Positions 8,547 through 16,593 of a DNA stretch of 64,000 nucleotides are shown piece by piece. The stretch's first letter is position 1; every line of letters starts with the position of its first letter. Source of the stretch: Xenorhabdus bovienii SS-2004 (GTDB lineage Bacteria; Pseudomonadota; Gammaproteobacteria; Enterobacterales; Enterobacteriaceae); contig NC_013892.1 of the NCBI RefSeq assembly GCF_000027225.1, positions 992,001-1,056,000 on the forward strand, written 5' to 3'. The position numbers were made by a program, and so were the translations under genes. The notes beneath the pieces are model-generated. The model was not told where the DNA came from. It ran no database searches and was given only the letters and a program-made list of their open reading frames with translations.

Positions 8547-9253
8547 TGTTGTCACCTGCTCAACGACACCGGGCAGCGGTTGAACTTCGCCAGAAACTGG
8601 CACGGCAACAAGCCGTCGCCATTGCCGATGGCGCGAGTATGCATCTGCAAGCCCGTGCCCTTGAGCAGGACGTGAAGCGGTTGCGTCAGTTGGCGTTGAC
8701 CGCAGAACGGGTCGAGATGAAAAAGCGGGAATTGCTGCCCAATTATCAGCCTACAGCAGAGCGCTATTTAGCTGAGGGCGAGGTGTACCGCAACCCGATT
8801 TTTGCCCATTGCATCATCTGGTTATTTGATATCGGGGATTTTGATAAGGGACTGGACTGGGCGGATATCGCCATTGAGCAAGGACAGCTCACCCCGGACT
8901 ATTTTAAAAGTGGCTTTCCGGCGTTTGTGGCCGATACAGTTTTACTCTGGTCACAGGCGGAAGCCGAAGCGGGAAACCCCGTGGAACCCTATTTTTCAAG
9001 GACATTTCAGAATGTCACTGAAAAATGGAAGGTACACGAGAAAATCAAGGCTAAGTACTACAAATTTGCCGCCCTGAACCTGCTGAAAGGGGATAACCCC
9101 GACATTAAGGTGAGTTCGGTTGACAGTCTGGGCGTGCTGGAGCAGGCCGATAGTTGGCTGGCGAAAGCCCACAAGTGCAACCAGAAATCCGGGGTAAAAA
9201 CTTATCGGCAACGGATTGCCGCCCGCTTGCGGGCACTGACAACCGAACCATAA
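8546..9253 (+). CDS. terminase small subunit / endonuclease, P2 gpM family
   Basis: 235 residues. With the large subunit it recognises and cuts cos DNA for packaging. The N-terminal basic helix (SPAQRHRAAVELRQKLARQQ), the central GDFDKGLDWADIAIEQG and ADTVLLWSQAEAEAG segments, and the position between capsid and head-completion genes are all typical of gpM. The start overlaps the capsid stop by one base. After it comes a 100-base gap (9254-9353) with no gene. Confidence 0.9.
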   Translation: MLSPAQRHRAAVELRQKLARQQAVAIADGASMHLQARALEQDVKRLRQLALTAERVEMKKRELLPNYQPTAERYLAEGEVYRNPIFAHCIIWLFDIGDFDKGLDWADIAIEQGQLTPDYFKSGFPAFVADTVLLWSQAEAEAGNPVEPYFSRTFQNVTEKWKVHEKIKAKYYKFAALNLLKGDNPDIKVSSVDSLGVLEQADSWLAKAHKCNQKSGVKTYRQRIAARLRALTTEP

Positions 9254-9353
9254 CGACTACCGCAAGCCGGAGCGGGCGCGGTGGAGGCATAACAGCAATG
9301 TTAATGGCCGTGGAAACCGGACAGCCCGCTTTTTATTCAGGGAGAAAGGCACG

Positions 9354-9806
9354 ATGTTTAATGGCAACACCGTCGATTATCGGGATGCACCGCTGACCAA
9401 TGACGGCTTTTGGCCGGACTTGAACCTGAAAGAGTTTCAGGTCAATCGCAAGCTGCCCGCTGATTTGGACAATGACATGCTCGCTAATGCGTTGCTGGCA
9501 ACGGTGGCTGAGATCAATCTGGACTTGCAGCGCCTGAAATCGCGCTTGCAGGCCAAAGGCTACCCATGTGCGGCTGATGTGCTGGGCATTTCCATCAATG
9601 GCAATAACGCACTGGTCAGCCAGTATAAAAAAGCGGTCTATGCGCGGGCAAAGGCCGATTTACTGGGGGAGTACACGACACTGGTCAGCCGTGCCCCCAA
9701 TCCGGGACAGGAAAGCCCCGAAGCGCGCAACAGATTGCTGGCTGAAGCCTCGGTCGTACTGCGCAACATGAAAGGCTTAAAACGCGCAACGGTACGACTG
9801 ATATGA
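9354..9806 (+). CDS. head completion protein, P2 gpL family
   Basis: 150 residues, close to P2 gpL. It closes the head-tail junction after DNA packing. The segment LTNDGFWPDLNLKEFQ leading into DMLANALLATVAEINLDLQ is characteristic of gpL, and the tail of the protein holds the SPEARNRLLAEASVVLRNM helix. AGGGAGAAAGG precedes ATG 9354. Its stop overlaps the next start (ATGA). Confidence 0.88.
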   Translation: MFNGNTVDYRDAPLTNDGFWPDLNLKEFQVNRKLPADLDNDMLANALLATVAEINLDLQRLKSRLQAKGYPCAADVLGISINGNNALVSQYKKAVYARAKADLLGEYTTLVSRAPNPGQESPEARNRLLAEASVVLRNMKGLKRATVRLI

Positions 9807-10303
9807 GCAAATTACAGCAGTTAACCGCCTTTCTGCGGGAAAACCTGCCGGAACGCCTTTGCGAGACGGAATTTACCAGCGAAATGGATGAAATTCGCTT
9901 TATTCCGGCACAACGGGATTTAGGTCTGGGGCAATACCAGATGTTTGTCCAGCAATATGAGGTGGTGATTGCGTGGGGGCGTTTTCCTTATCGGGAGTGT
10001 GATCCGCGCAATATCCCCCTGCTGATAGATATCTGGCTGACTGAGCAAGGTGAAAGTTTGGGTGATGCCAATGTCGAGCAGGAACGGCCATCATTAACGG
10101 TTGAAGTGGATGGCGACACGGCGGTTGTGGTGGTGTCGCTGTCACTGGCCGAGCCAGTGGTGATCCGGGAAGACCCGAAAGGCATGATCCCGTTTGATGG
10201 CAAGCGCTGGTCACTGGCTGAACCCGAAGTGTGGTTCGCTGAACAAGGCGCGGTGCACAGTGTTGACGAGACAGGTGCCCAGATTGGGCAAGTACGGTCA
10301 TGA
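9803..10303 (+). CDS. putative tail completion protein, gpR-like position
   Basis: 166 residues. It lies where P2 gpR sits, between head completion L and the gpS-like gene, and overlaps both by four bases (ATGA). The N-terminal half (LTAFLRENLPERLCETEF, then YQMFVQQYEVVIAWGRFPY) is plausible for a tail terminator fold. Similarity to P2 gpR itself is weak; the call rests largely on order and size. It probably caps the tail tube before head joining. Confidence 0.55.
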   Translation: MSKLQQLTAFLRENLPERLCETEFTSEMDEIRFIPAQRDLGLGQYQMFVQQYEVVIAWGRFPYRECDPRNIPLLIDIWLTEQGESLGDANVEQERPSLTVEVDGDTAVVVVSLSLAEPVVIREDPKGMIPFDGKRWSLAEPEVWFAEQGAVHSVDETGAQIGQVRS

Positions 10304-10974
10304 TCAACGGTCAGTTGAACCGCAACCAGCTTAAGGCACTGCAAGATGAATTGAGCCGCCTTGAGTTACCGCCGAAAAAGCGGCAGCGTCTGTTATGGCG
10401 CATTGCAAAATATGGTGTGATTCAGGCGGCAAAACGTAATGTACGTAATCAGCAATCGCCCGATGGCAGTAGCTGGCCTGTCCGCAAAAGTCCGTGGCGC
10501 AAGAAGATGCTCAGGAACATGCCGAAGCTCTTGCATATTCGGGAAATGCCGGAAAATAACGCCGTGCGCATTTACCTGCAAGGCGGGCATTACCGGAATG
10601 GGAGTCAGCCAGTGCCAGCGGGTGTCGTCGGGTATGCACAGCAGCACGGGATGCGTTTTCAGGTCAGTCGGCGGCAGGTGCAAAAGAACGTTGACCGTGA
10701 ACGTATGGCAACGATCAAACAGGCAAAAAAGCTGCGTGAGTTAGGCTATCAGGTCAGGAAGGGAAAGCGCTGGCGAAAGCCGCCAATAAAGGAAATCACC
10801 GCCAATATGAAGTTTATTCAGGCCGGATCATTGATCCGAGAACTGAGCGGTAAAGTGGCGAAAAGCGCATGGACGGTGGATGTTCCATCCCGTGAGTTTT
10901 TAGGCATGAATGATGAGGAATTCAGTCAGGCGTTGGCTCGCCAGTTACAAAGCATTGGATACGGCGCGCCTTAA
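10300..10974 (+). CDS. virion morphogenesis / tail completion protein, gpS family
   Basis: 224 residues. It matches the phage virion morphogenesis family (P2 gpS). The N-terminal helix pair is followed by SPDGSSWPVRKSPWRKK, a glycine-tyrosine block VVGYAQQHGMRFQVS, and the closing VPSREFLGMND motif that corresponds to the family's PxRxFLG signature. The protein is strongly basic. It is longer than P2 gpS (about 150 residues) because of an insert around residues 120-165 rich in Lys and Arg. Translation is coupled to the previous gene. Confidence 0.82.
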   Translation: MINGQLNRNQLKALQDELSRLELPPKKRQRLLWRIAKYGVIQAAKRNVRNQQSPDGSSWPVRKSPWRKKMLRNMPKLLHIREMPENNAVRIYLQGGHYRNGSQPVPAGVVGYAQQHGMRFQVSRRQVQKNVDRERMATIKQAKKLRELGYQVRKGKRWRKPPIKEITANMKFIQAGSLIRELSGKVAKSAWTVDVPSREFLGMNDEEFSQALARQLQSIGYGAP

Positions 10975-10997
10975 CGCATCAATAAAGGACATAAATA

Positions 10998-12119
10998 ATG
11001 TGGCCACATGTTCAGGTTAATCAGGTTAACCAACTGCAAGGCGAAACCAAGGTGATTGAACGGGTATTGCTGTTCGTGGGGGCGGGAAAAACCCATGTGG
11101 GCAAAACTCTTGCCGTGAATACCCAGACGGATTTTGATGCCGTGTTGGGAACGGCGCAAACCGCCCTCAAACGTCAGGTACTGGCGGCGATGGCTAACGC
11201 AGGCCAAAACTGGTCTGGGTATGTTCATGTGTTGCCCGAATCGGCGGATGAACTGGCGTTCGTGGAGGCCGTCATTGCGGCGCAAACTATCGCGAGCGTT
11301 GAAGGTTATGTACTGACTGTCGGTGCCACCAAAGCCATTATCAAGGCGGCGCAGACGCTGCGGGCAAACACGATTGCCCAGTTTGGCCGCTGGCAGTGGG
11401 CGATTTTGGCGGTTGATGGCACACAATCTAAGGAGCCGTGGGCAGATTACGTCACTCGCTTGGCGGAGTTACAAAAGGGTGAAGCCGTGCCTTCGGTGCA
11501 ACTGGTGCCGTGTCTGTGGGGGCATGAGGCTGGCGTACTGGCCGGGCGTTTGTGCAATCGTGCCGTGACGGTGGCAGACAGCCCCGCCCGTGTCCAGACC
11601 GGGGCATTGATGGATTTGGGCGCAACGGATTTCCCGAAGGATGGTGCAGGGCAAACGCTTGATTTAGCGACCTTGCAGGCACTGGAAAAACTGCGTTTCA
11701 GTGTGCCGATGTGGTATCCCGATTATGACGGCCTGTACTGGTCAGACGGCCGCACCTTGGACGTGGAAGGCGGCGACTACCAGAGCATCGAAAATTTGCG
11801 GATTGTCGATAAAGTCGCCCGGCGTGTGCGTTTGCAGGCCATCGCCAAAATTGCCGATCGCAGCCTGAACAGTACACCGGGCAGTATTGCCACGCATCAG
11901 GCGTATTTCGCCCGCACCTTGCGTGAGATGTCGCGCAGTACCGAGATTAACGGCGTGACCTTTCCGGGCGAAGTGAAATCGCCGCTCGACGGCGATGTCG
12001 CTATTACATGGCGCAATAAAAACACGGTGGAAATTTATATCACTGTCCGTACTTACGAATGTCCGAAAGGGATCTCGGTCAGTTTGTTGCTGGATAGCAG
12101 TCTGGAGAAAACCGCATGA
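10998..12119 (+). CDS. tail sheath protein, DUF2586 family
   Basis: 373 residues. DUF2586 proteins are the contractile sheath subunits of K139-like myophages and are unlike P2 gpFI. The start at ATG 10998 has AAAGGA about 8 nt upstream. Features include the ERVLLFVGAGKTHVGKTLAV N-terminus, the central FSVPMWYPDYDGLYWSDGRTLDVEGGDYQ block typical of sheath proteins, and a C-terminal YITVRTYECPKGISVSLLLD strand. The stop overlaps the tube gene start by four bases. GC content is higher than in the early region. Confidence 0.88.
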   Translation: MWPHVQVNQVNQLQGETKVIERVLLFVGAGKTHVGKTLAVNTQTDFDAVLGTAQTALKRQVLAAMANAGQNWSGYVHVLPESADELAFVEAVIAAQTIASVEGYVLTVGATKAIIKAAQTLRANTIAQFGRWQWAILAVDGTQSKEPWADYVTRLAELQKGEAVPSVQLVPCLWGHEAGVLAGRLCNRAVTVADSPARVQTGALMDLGATDFPKDGAGQTLDLATLQALEKLRFSVPMWYPDYDGLYWSDGRTLDVEGGDYQSIENLRIVDKVARRVRLQAIAKIADRSLNSTPGSIATHQAYFARTLREMSRSTEINGVTFPGEVKSPLDGDVAITWRNKNTVEIYITVRTYECPKGISVSLLLDSSLEKTA

Positions 12120-12571
12120 GTAAAAGGATTTCAGGCCAGTCGGTCGATTTCAATATGGACGGGGATCTTGTCCATGCTGAAAAGGTCAATCTGTCCATTA
12201 CGGATAATACCGCCGCCGCCCAGACGCAGGGCGTACCGGATGGGTATATCTCCGGTGATGTGGCGGCAGAAGGGGAGATTGAACTCAGTACCAAGTATCT
12301 GGATATCGTGACGGCCAAAGCCCGTTCAGCGGGTTCGTGGCGGGGGATTTCGCCCGTCGATTTGATGTGGTATGCCAAGGCAGGCAACGAAGAAATGAAG
12401 GTCGAAGCCTACGGCTGCAAGCTGATCGTCAGCGACATTCTGGATGTTGATCCGAAAGGCGGTAGCGTCATGACCCATAAAGTGAAATTTGTGGTGACCA
12501 GCCCCGACTTTGTACGCATCAATGGTATTCCCTATCTGGAAGCAGAACTGACACAAAGCCTGATTGGGTAA
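12116..12571 (+). CDS. tail tube protein, DUF2597 family
   Basis: 151 residues, coupled to the sheath gene through an ATGA overlap, the order expected for sheath then tube. The sequence is beta-rich, with DGDLVHAEKVNLSITDNTAAAQTQGVPDGYISGDVAAEGEIEL near the start and a KVKFVVTSPDF strand near the end, matching the DUF2597 tube family of K139-like phages. It would polymerise inside the sheath around the tape measure protein. Confidence 0.85.
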   Translation: MSKRISGQSVDFNMDGDLVHAEKVNLSITDNTAAAQTQGVPDGYISGDVAAEGEIELSTKYLDIVTAKARSAGSWRGISPVDLMWYAKAGNEEMKVEAYGCKLIVSDILDVDPKGGSVMTHKVKFVVTSPDFVRINGIPYLEAELTQSLIG

Positions 12572-12583
12572 GGAAGGGCGTTC

Positions 12584-12877
12584 ATGGAAGAACATGAAAA
12601 AACCTTTGTCACGCTGGTGCTATTGGGGGCACTGATTGCGTTAGGCAAAATGCTGACAGGCCATGAACCGATCACCTTACGGCTGTTTGTTGGCCGTATC
12701 ATTCTGGGGTCGGCGGTGTCGGTCATGGCGGGGGCGTTGCTGATTTGGTGGCCGGGTATCAGCCCGGTGGCCGTGACCGGGATTGGCAGCGCAATGGGGA
12801 TTGCCGGATACCAGTTAATTGAGGTCTGGTTACGCAAGCGCGGCAGCGCTTGGTTAACAGGGAAGTTAAAGAAATGA
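12584..12877 (+). CDS. phage holin
   Basis: 97 residues with an acidic N-terminus (MEEHEKT), three hydrophobic segments at about 8-25, 36-58 and 60-80, and a positively charged tail (RKRGSAWLTGKLKK), the usual holin topology. It would open the inner membrane at the end of infection and release the endolysin. It starts the four-gene lysis cassette placed between tail tube and tail chaperone. The stop overlaps the endolysin start. Confidence 0.82.
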   Translation: MEEHEKTFVTLVLLGALIALGKMLTGHEPITLRLFVGRIILGSAVSVMAGALLIWWPGISPVAVTGIGSAMGIAGYQLIEVWLRKRGSAWLTGKLKK

Positions 12878-13212
12878 CACTGAGTGAAAAACAACAATTA
12901 TTTTCTGTCCTGATTGCCCAACTGATTTTATGGGCAGATGAGCATGGATATCGGGTCACGTTCGGGGAAGCCTACCGCACACCGGAGCAGGCCGCACTGA
13001 ACGCGAAAAAAGGGATGGGTATCCGCAATAGCCTGCATAGCCAACGTTTGGCGGTAGACCTCAATTTATTTATTCAGGGCACGTATCAGACAAGCAGTAC
13101 AGCGTACTTGCCGTTGGGCGAATATTGGGAATCTCTCGGCGGCACATGGGGCGGGCGTTTCTCCCGTCCTGATGGTAATCATTTCTCACTGGCGCATAAC
13201 GGGGTGAAATGA
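12874..13212 (+). CDS. endolysin, M15 family peptidase (L-Ala-D-Glu type)
   Basis: 112 residues from ATG 12874, which overlaps the holin stop; an upstream TTG is less likely. It is a compact zinc peptidase that cuts the peptide stem of peptidoglycan. The metal ligands are visible as H and D in SLHSQRLAVDLNLF and the late H in RPDGNHFSL; the conserved WG pair lies in GGTWGGRF. It has no signal peptide, so it depends on the holin. P2 itself uses a different enzyme (gpK muramidase), so this cassette is of another origin. Confidence 0.9.
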   Translation: MTLSEKQQLFSVLIAQLILWADEHGYRVTFGEAYRTPEQAALNAKKGMGIRNSLHSQRLAVDLNLFIQGTYQTSSTAYLPLGEYWESLGGTWGGRFSRPDGNHFSLAHNGVK

Positions 13213-13601
13213 TGCCCAAGGCACGGATGCTCTATTTTTTCGTTGTGGCACTGGCGTTCGGTGCAGGTTGGCGCGTTAATCACTATTACCGTGACAGTCT
13301 GGAATTGAAGATCACCCGGACGGCGGCGGAAACCGGGGCAAAAATCCGGCAGGAACTGCACGCCATTTCCAGCGCCTCCGCCCGACAATTGGAAGAAAAA
13401 CTGGAAGGGATCGCCCATGCCGCCCCAAGAGAAATTCGTACTGAAGTGGTTAAGCCTGTTTTTACTGCTGTGTGCGTTAGCCCTGAGTTTGTCAGGATGT
13501 ACAACGAGACCGCCGACAGTATTGAGCGAACATTATCAGGAAAACTTACTGACAAAATGTCAGGGCACATTACCGAAACTGACCGGAACGACCGGAAATA
13601 A
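13209..13601 (+). CDS. inner-membrane spanin (Rz-like)
   Basis: 130 residues. One N-terminal membrane helix (about 7-20, MLYFFVVALAFGAG) is followed by a long charged helical region with coiled-coil character to about residue 75, then a C-terminal part containing the cysteine in TAVCVSPEFVRMYNETADS, as in lambda-type Rz. ATG 13209 and ATG 13212 overlap the endolysin stop. The i-spanin joins the o-spanin across the periplasm and fuses the membranes. The o-spanin gene starts inside it in another frame. Confidence 0.85.
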   Translation: MMPKARMLYFFVVALAFGAGWRVNHYYRDSLELKITRTAAETGAKIRQELHAISSASARQLEEKLEGIAHAAPREIRTEVVKPVFTAVCVSPEFVRMYNETADSIERTLSGKLTDKMSGHITETDRNDRK

Positions 13602-13719
13602 TCTGGCCAATGTATTAATTGATTATTCTGCCTTATATGGACATTGTGCCGCCCGGCATAATCAATTGGTGGATGAAATAAATAAACGAAAGGAAATAAC
13701 CCATGAGCAAAGAAAATAA
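13417..13719 (+). CDS. outer-membrane lipoprotein spanin (Rz1-like), overlapping Rz
   Basis: 100 residues, starting inside the Rz-like gene in a different frame and running 118 bases beyond it. A lipoprotein signal peptide (WLSLFLLLCALALS) ends in the lipobox LSGC with Cys at residue 28. The mature part starts CTTRPPTVLSE and holds two more cysteines. This partly embedded arrangement is typical of Rz/Rz1 pairs, though at 100 residues it is longer than lambda Rz1 (60). Confidence 0.85.
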   Translation: MPPQEKFVLKWLSLFLLLCALALSLSGCTTRPPTVLSEHYQENLLTKCQGTLPKLTGTTGNNLANVLIDYSALYGHCAARHNQLVDEINKRKEITHEQRK

Positions 13720-13972
13720 AATGATTACGTTAATTATCGGTGAAACAGAAATTAACTTTGAGCCGAATATGGTCGCCTATAACAGCATGATTAATGATAT
13801 GGCAATGGATAATAAGATTGTGCCCATTGTTTCTTATTTACGCCGTATTGTACAGCCTGCGTCTAAAGCAGCACTGGATGAACTCTTGCTTATCCCCGGC
13901 GCAGCCATGCAGATTGTGGAAAAGGTTAATTCGGAATATGCGCCCAAATTGGATATTGAAATAAAAAACTAA
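13703..13972 (+). CDS. tail assembly chaperone, short (unshifted) product
   Basis: 89 residues, starting with MSKENKMITLIIGETEINF and containing the VPIVSYLRRIVQPASKAALDELLLIPG helical core of phage tail assembly chaperones. It occupies the position of P2 gene E, just before the tape measure gene, and would bind the tape measure protein during tail assembly. It ends in IEIKN followed by TAA. The last two sense codons are AAA AAC, part of a slippery heptamer that should produce a longer form. Confidence 0.82.
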   Translation: MSKENKMITLIIGETEINFEPNMVAYNSMINDMAMDNKIVPIVSYLRRIVQPASKAALDELLLIPGAAMQIVEKVNSEYAPKLDIEIKN

Positions 13973-14160
13973 ATGCACGGGTTAAGGCGATTGAGAATAG
14001 TCTGTTTGAACACGCCTTAATATTACGCCGTCATTATTTACCGAATGAAAAAGATAATACGGAAAGTTTAGCCCGTGCTATTTGGCTGGATAATCGTTAT
14101 TGGGAAAATACGCGCATTGCAACCGCCAATGGTATTGCCTTGGCCTTAAAGGGTGAATGA
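13703..14160 (+). CDS. tail assembly chaperone, long product by -1 frameshift at 13963-13969
   Basis: The heptamer A AAA AAC at 13963-13969 is in the exact X XXY YYZ phase, two codons before the unshifted stop. After a -1 slip the frame runs from CTA 13969 to the TGA at 14158-14160 and adds 63 residues (LNARVKAIENSLFEHALILRR..., then a WLDNRYWENTRIATANGIA segment), about 152 in all. That extension looks like the DUF6890-type chaperone extension. A possible stimulatory stem, TTAAGGCG 13982-13989 with CGCCTTAA 14013-14020, begins 12 nt downstream. P2 makes E and E+E' by the same strategy. The tape measure gene starts within the last codons. Confidence 0.75.
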
Positions 14161-16265
14161 TGGGACAGTTAGATTTTACATTGAGTTTAATCGACAAACT
14201 GACACAACCGCTGGCGGGGGCAAAAGCGGCAGTCTCTGGTTTTGCCCAGTCTTCACAGGATGCCTTTGGCAAACTGGCGGTTGGCGGCGCAGGATTGGCC
14301 GCCTCGTTCTGGTCAATCAAGGGCTTTCTTGATCCGGCGATTGAGATGGATGACGCCCTGAAATCCGCCTCATTACAGGGCATTGATAGCGGTGTCATGG
14401 CGAAAGTCGCTAAAGACGCCATGACCTTTAGCTCACAGTATGGCAAATCGTCGGTTGAGTTTGTGCAGTCGGCATCGGAAATCAGCAAGGCGGTTAATGG
14501 GCTGTCACAAAGCGACTTGCCCCAGATGACCCAGATTGCTAACACCACCGCCGCCGCTCTGAAATCCAGCGCAACCGATACGGCCAGTTATATGGGGAAA
14601 ATGTTTGCGCAGTTTTCCAGCCATGCCAAAGAGGTGGGGCATCTCCAGTTTGCCGAGGAGCTGGCAGATAAAGCCGTGGTGATGTCGAAGACCTTCGGCA
14701 CGTCCATGACAGAAATTGCCGACCTGATGGAAGGTGCCCGCGCCGCCGGGACAAACTTTGGCGTAGGGATAGATGAACAGTTGGCTGTGCTGGGCGAGTT
14801 ACAACGCTCACTGGGCACGGAATCCAGCGGGGCGTATGAGTCATTTTTAACGGGCGCGGTCAGCGGGGCTAAGACGCTGGGCTTAAGTTTTGTGAATGCG
14901 TCCGGTCAGATGTTGTCCATGCCGGACATGCTGGAAAAGTTACAGGCTAAATACGGCAAGAGCATTGAAGGCAACCTTAAGGCGCAGGCTGAAATTGAAG
15001 CGGCCTTTGGGGATTCGGCCGTGGTGGTCAAACAGCTTTACGGTAATGTCGATGTGCTGCGCAAGAACATGACTTCATTGGGCGCGAATGATGGCATGAA
15101 GCGGACTCGCGACATGGCCGCACAGATGGCCAACCCGTGGGAACGGCTGCAAGCTATTTGGCAGAATATTCGGATTGCGGTTGGCTCAACCTTGTTGCCG
15201 GTGATCTCTTCACTGGTCAATCGGCTCGCCAATGCCAGTCAATTATTGGTGCGTTGGTTGAAACTGTTTCCCAATATCGCCCGTTGGGTCGGCTATATCA
15301 CGGTGGGTATTCTGAGTTTTGCTGCCGCAGGGGCGGCGGCCAATATCATCATGGGCGTGTCTAAATTTATCTGGCTGGGTCTTAAGGGGATTTGGGTCGC
15401 CTGTACGCTGATCATGAAACTGTGGACGGCAGCAGTATGGATTTGTAATGGTGCCATTATTGTCTGGAATACCACATTACGCGTGTTACGCGGGGTCTTA
15501 CTGGCGGTCAGGATTGCGGCTTTTTTAGCGGGTATTTCGTTCAGCTTTATGACGTGGCCGATCTTGCTGATTATTGCGGCTATTGCGTTGCTGGCTATTG
15601 GCATTTATCTGCTTATCAAGCATTGGGATACCATCAAAGCGGCCATCATGAACACCACGGCCTTTAAGGTGGTGGCGGCCTATGTGAAATGGGTCGGCGG
15701 GATATTCAGCGCGGTCTGGGATTGGATTGCCGAGGGCTGGAATAATCTGTGCAACTGGTTCAGCAGTTTTTCACTGGCGGACACCTTTTCCGGCATGGTT
15801 GACGGCCTCAGTAATATCTTCGGCGGTTTATGGGATTGGCTGAAAGGATCGTTCAGCGATACCTATAACTGGATTGTCGATAAATTAAATTACCTTCCGG
15901 GCATCAATATTGAAACCCAAGCCATTGAAAAGACGGTGACTGAACCGATGGGAAAAGTGACAGCACCCACGGGGGGGATGGGGGAAAATACCCAGAAACT
16001 TATCGCCCAGCCTCATGGCCTCTTGCAGGGACAACCTCAAGCGAGGATACAGCCTGTAAAAGCCATTAAGCCGCCAGAAACGGAGGGCGTATTAACGGGC
16101 GGGAAAAAGCAGGGGATCGGCAAGCAGGGTCTGATGAAAGAAGTGACCACGAATTCACAGACCCTCACGGATAACAGCCGCCGCTTTGAAAATGTAACAT
16201 TCAATGTCGCCAACGGCATGACGCCGGAACAATTAACGGAATGGGAGCATGTGGCTTATGGATGA
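14157..16265 (+). CDS. tail tape measure protein
   Basis: 702 residues. It fixes tail length and probably aids DNA passage. The N-terminus (LDFTLSLIDKLTQPLAGAKAAV) and the Ala/Gly/Ser-rich helical first half are family features. A region from about 375 to 500 holds several hydrophobic segments (for example GILSFAAAGAAANIIMGV and ILLIIAAIALLAIGIYLL). Repeated W-containing helices around 520-580 follow. It directly follows the frameshifted chaperone gene and overlaps it by four bases; ATG 14157 or 14160 may start it. Confidence 0.92.
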   Translation: MMGQLDFTLSLIDKLTQPLAGAKAAVSGFAQSSQDAFGKLAVGGAGLAASFWSIKGFLDPAIEMDDALKSASLQGIDSGVMAKVAKDAMTFSSQYGKSSVEFVQSASEISKAVNGLSQSDLPQMTQIANTTAAALKSSATDTASYMGKMFAQFSSHAKEVGHLQFAEELADKAVVMSKTFGTSMTEIADLMEGARAAGTNFGVGIDEQLAVLGELQRSLGTESSGAYESFLTGAVSGAKTLGLSFVNASGQMLSMPDMLEKLQAKYGKSIEGNLKAQAEIEAAFGDSAVVVKQLYGNVDVLRKNMTSLGANDGMKRTRDMAAQMANPWERLQAIWQNIRIAVGSTLLPVISSLVNRLANASQLLVRWLKLFPNIARWVGYITVGILSFAAAGAAANIIMGVSKFIWLGLKGIWVACTLIMKLWTAAVWICNGAIIVWNTTLRVLRGVLLAVRIAAFLAGISFSFMTWPILLIIAAIALLAIGIYLLIKHWDTIKAAIMNTTAFKVVAAYVKWVGGIFSAVWDWIAEGWNNLCNWFSSFSLADTFSGMVDGLSNIFGGLWDWLKGSFSDTYNWIVDKLNYLPGINIETQAIEKTVTEPMGKVTAPTGGMGENTQKLIAQPHGLLQGQPQARIQPVKAIKPPETEGVLTGGKKQGIGKQGLMKEVTTNSQTLTDNSRRFENVTFNVANGMTPEQLTEWEHVAYG

Positions 16266-16593
16266 GCCTAAATACATTGATTTATTGATCACCGAGGGTA
16301 GCTTCACGCTGAACTCAGGGAATGAGCCGCGATTTTGCCATAACCGCATTTCCATTGGTCAGGACTGTGTGCATGCCATTATGGAAAGCGGGCTGGCTAC
16401 GGAGCTTGTTGCCGAACGCAGCCCGACACTGCGCGCGGATATTCGTACCCAGATAGAAATTCTGGTTGAAGACGATGAGCGGATTATTCCGGGCACGGTC
16501 ATCATTAACGAAGAAACGCCGACCCAGTTATGGATCACGGCTGAGACGTATGATTTTGGCCGCCTGAATGTGAGTGTGGGACATGGACACTAA
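16258..16593 (+). CDS. DUF2590 family phage tail protein
   Basis: 111 residues from ATG 16258, which has GGGAG about 10 nt upstream; ATG 16249 would add three residues. The sequence (DLLITEGSFTLNSGNEPRFC, DCVHAIMESGLATELVAERSPTLRAD, IEILVEDDERIIPGTV) matches DUF2590, a small protein found between tape measure and baseplate J in K139-like phages and related to the gpW/gp25 group of baseplate proteins. It overlaps the tape measure gene and the next gene by a few bases. Confidence 0.75.
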   Translation: MDEPKYIDLLITEGSFTLNSGNEPRFCHNRISIGQDCVHAIMESGLATELVAERSPTLRADIRTQIEILVEDDERIIPGTVIINEETPTQLWITAETYDFGRLNVSVGHGH

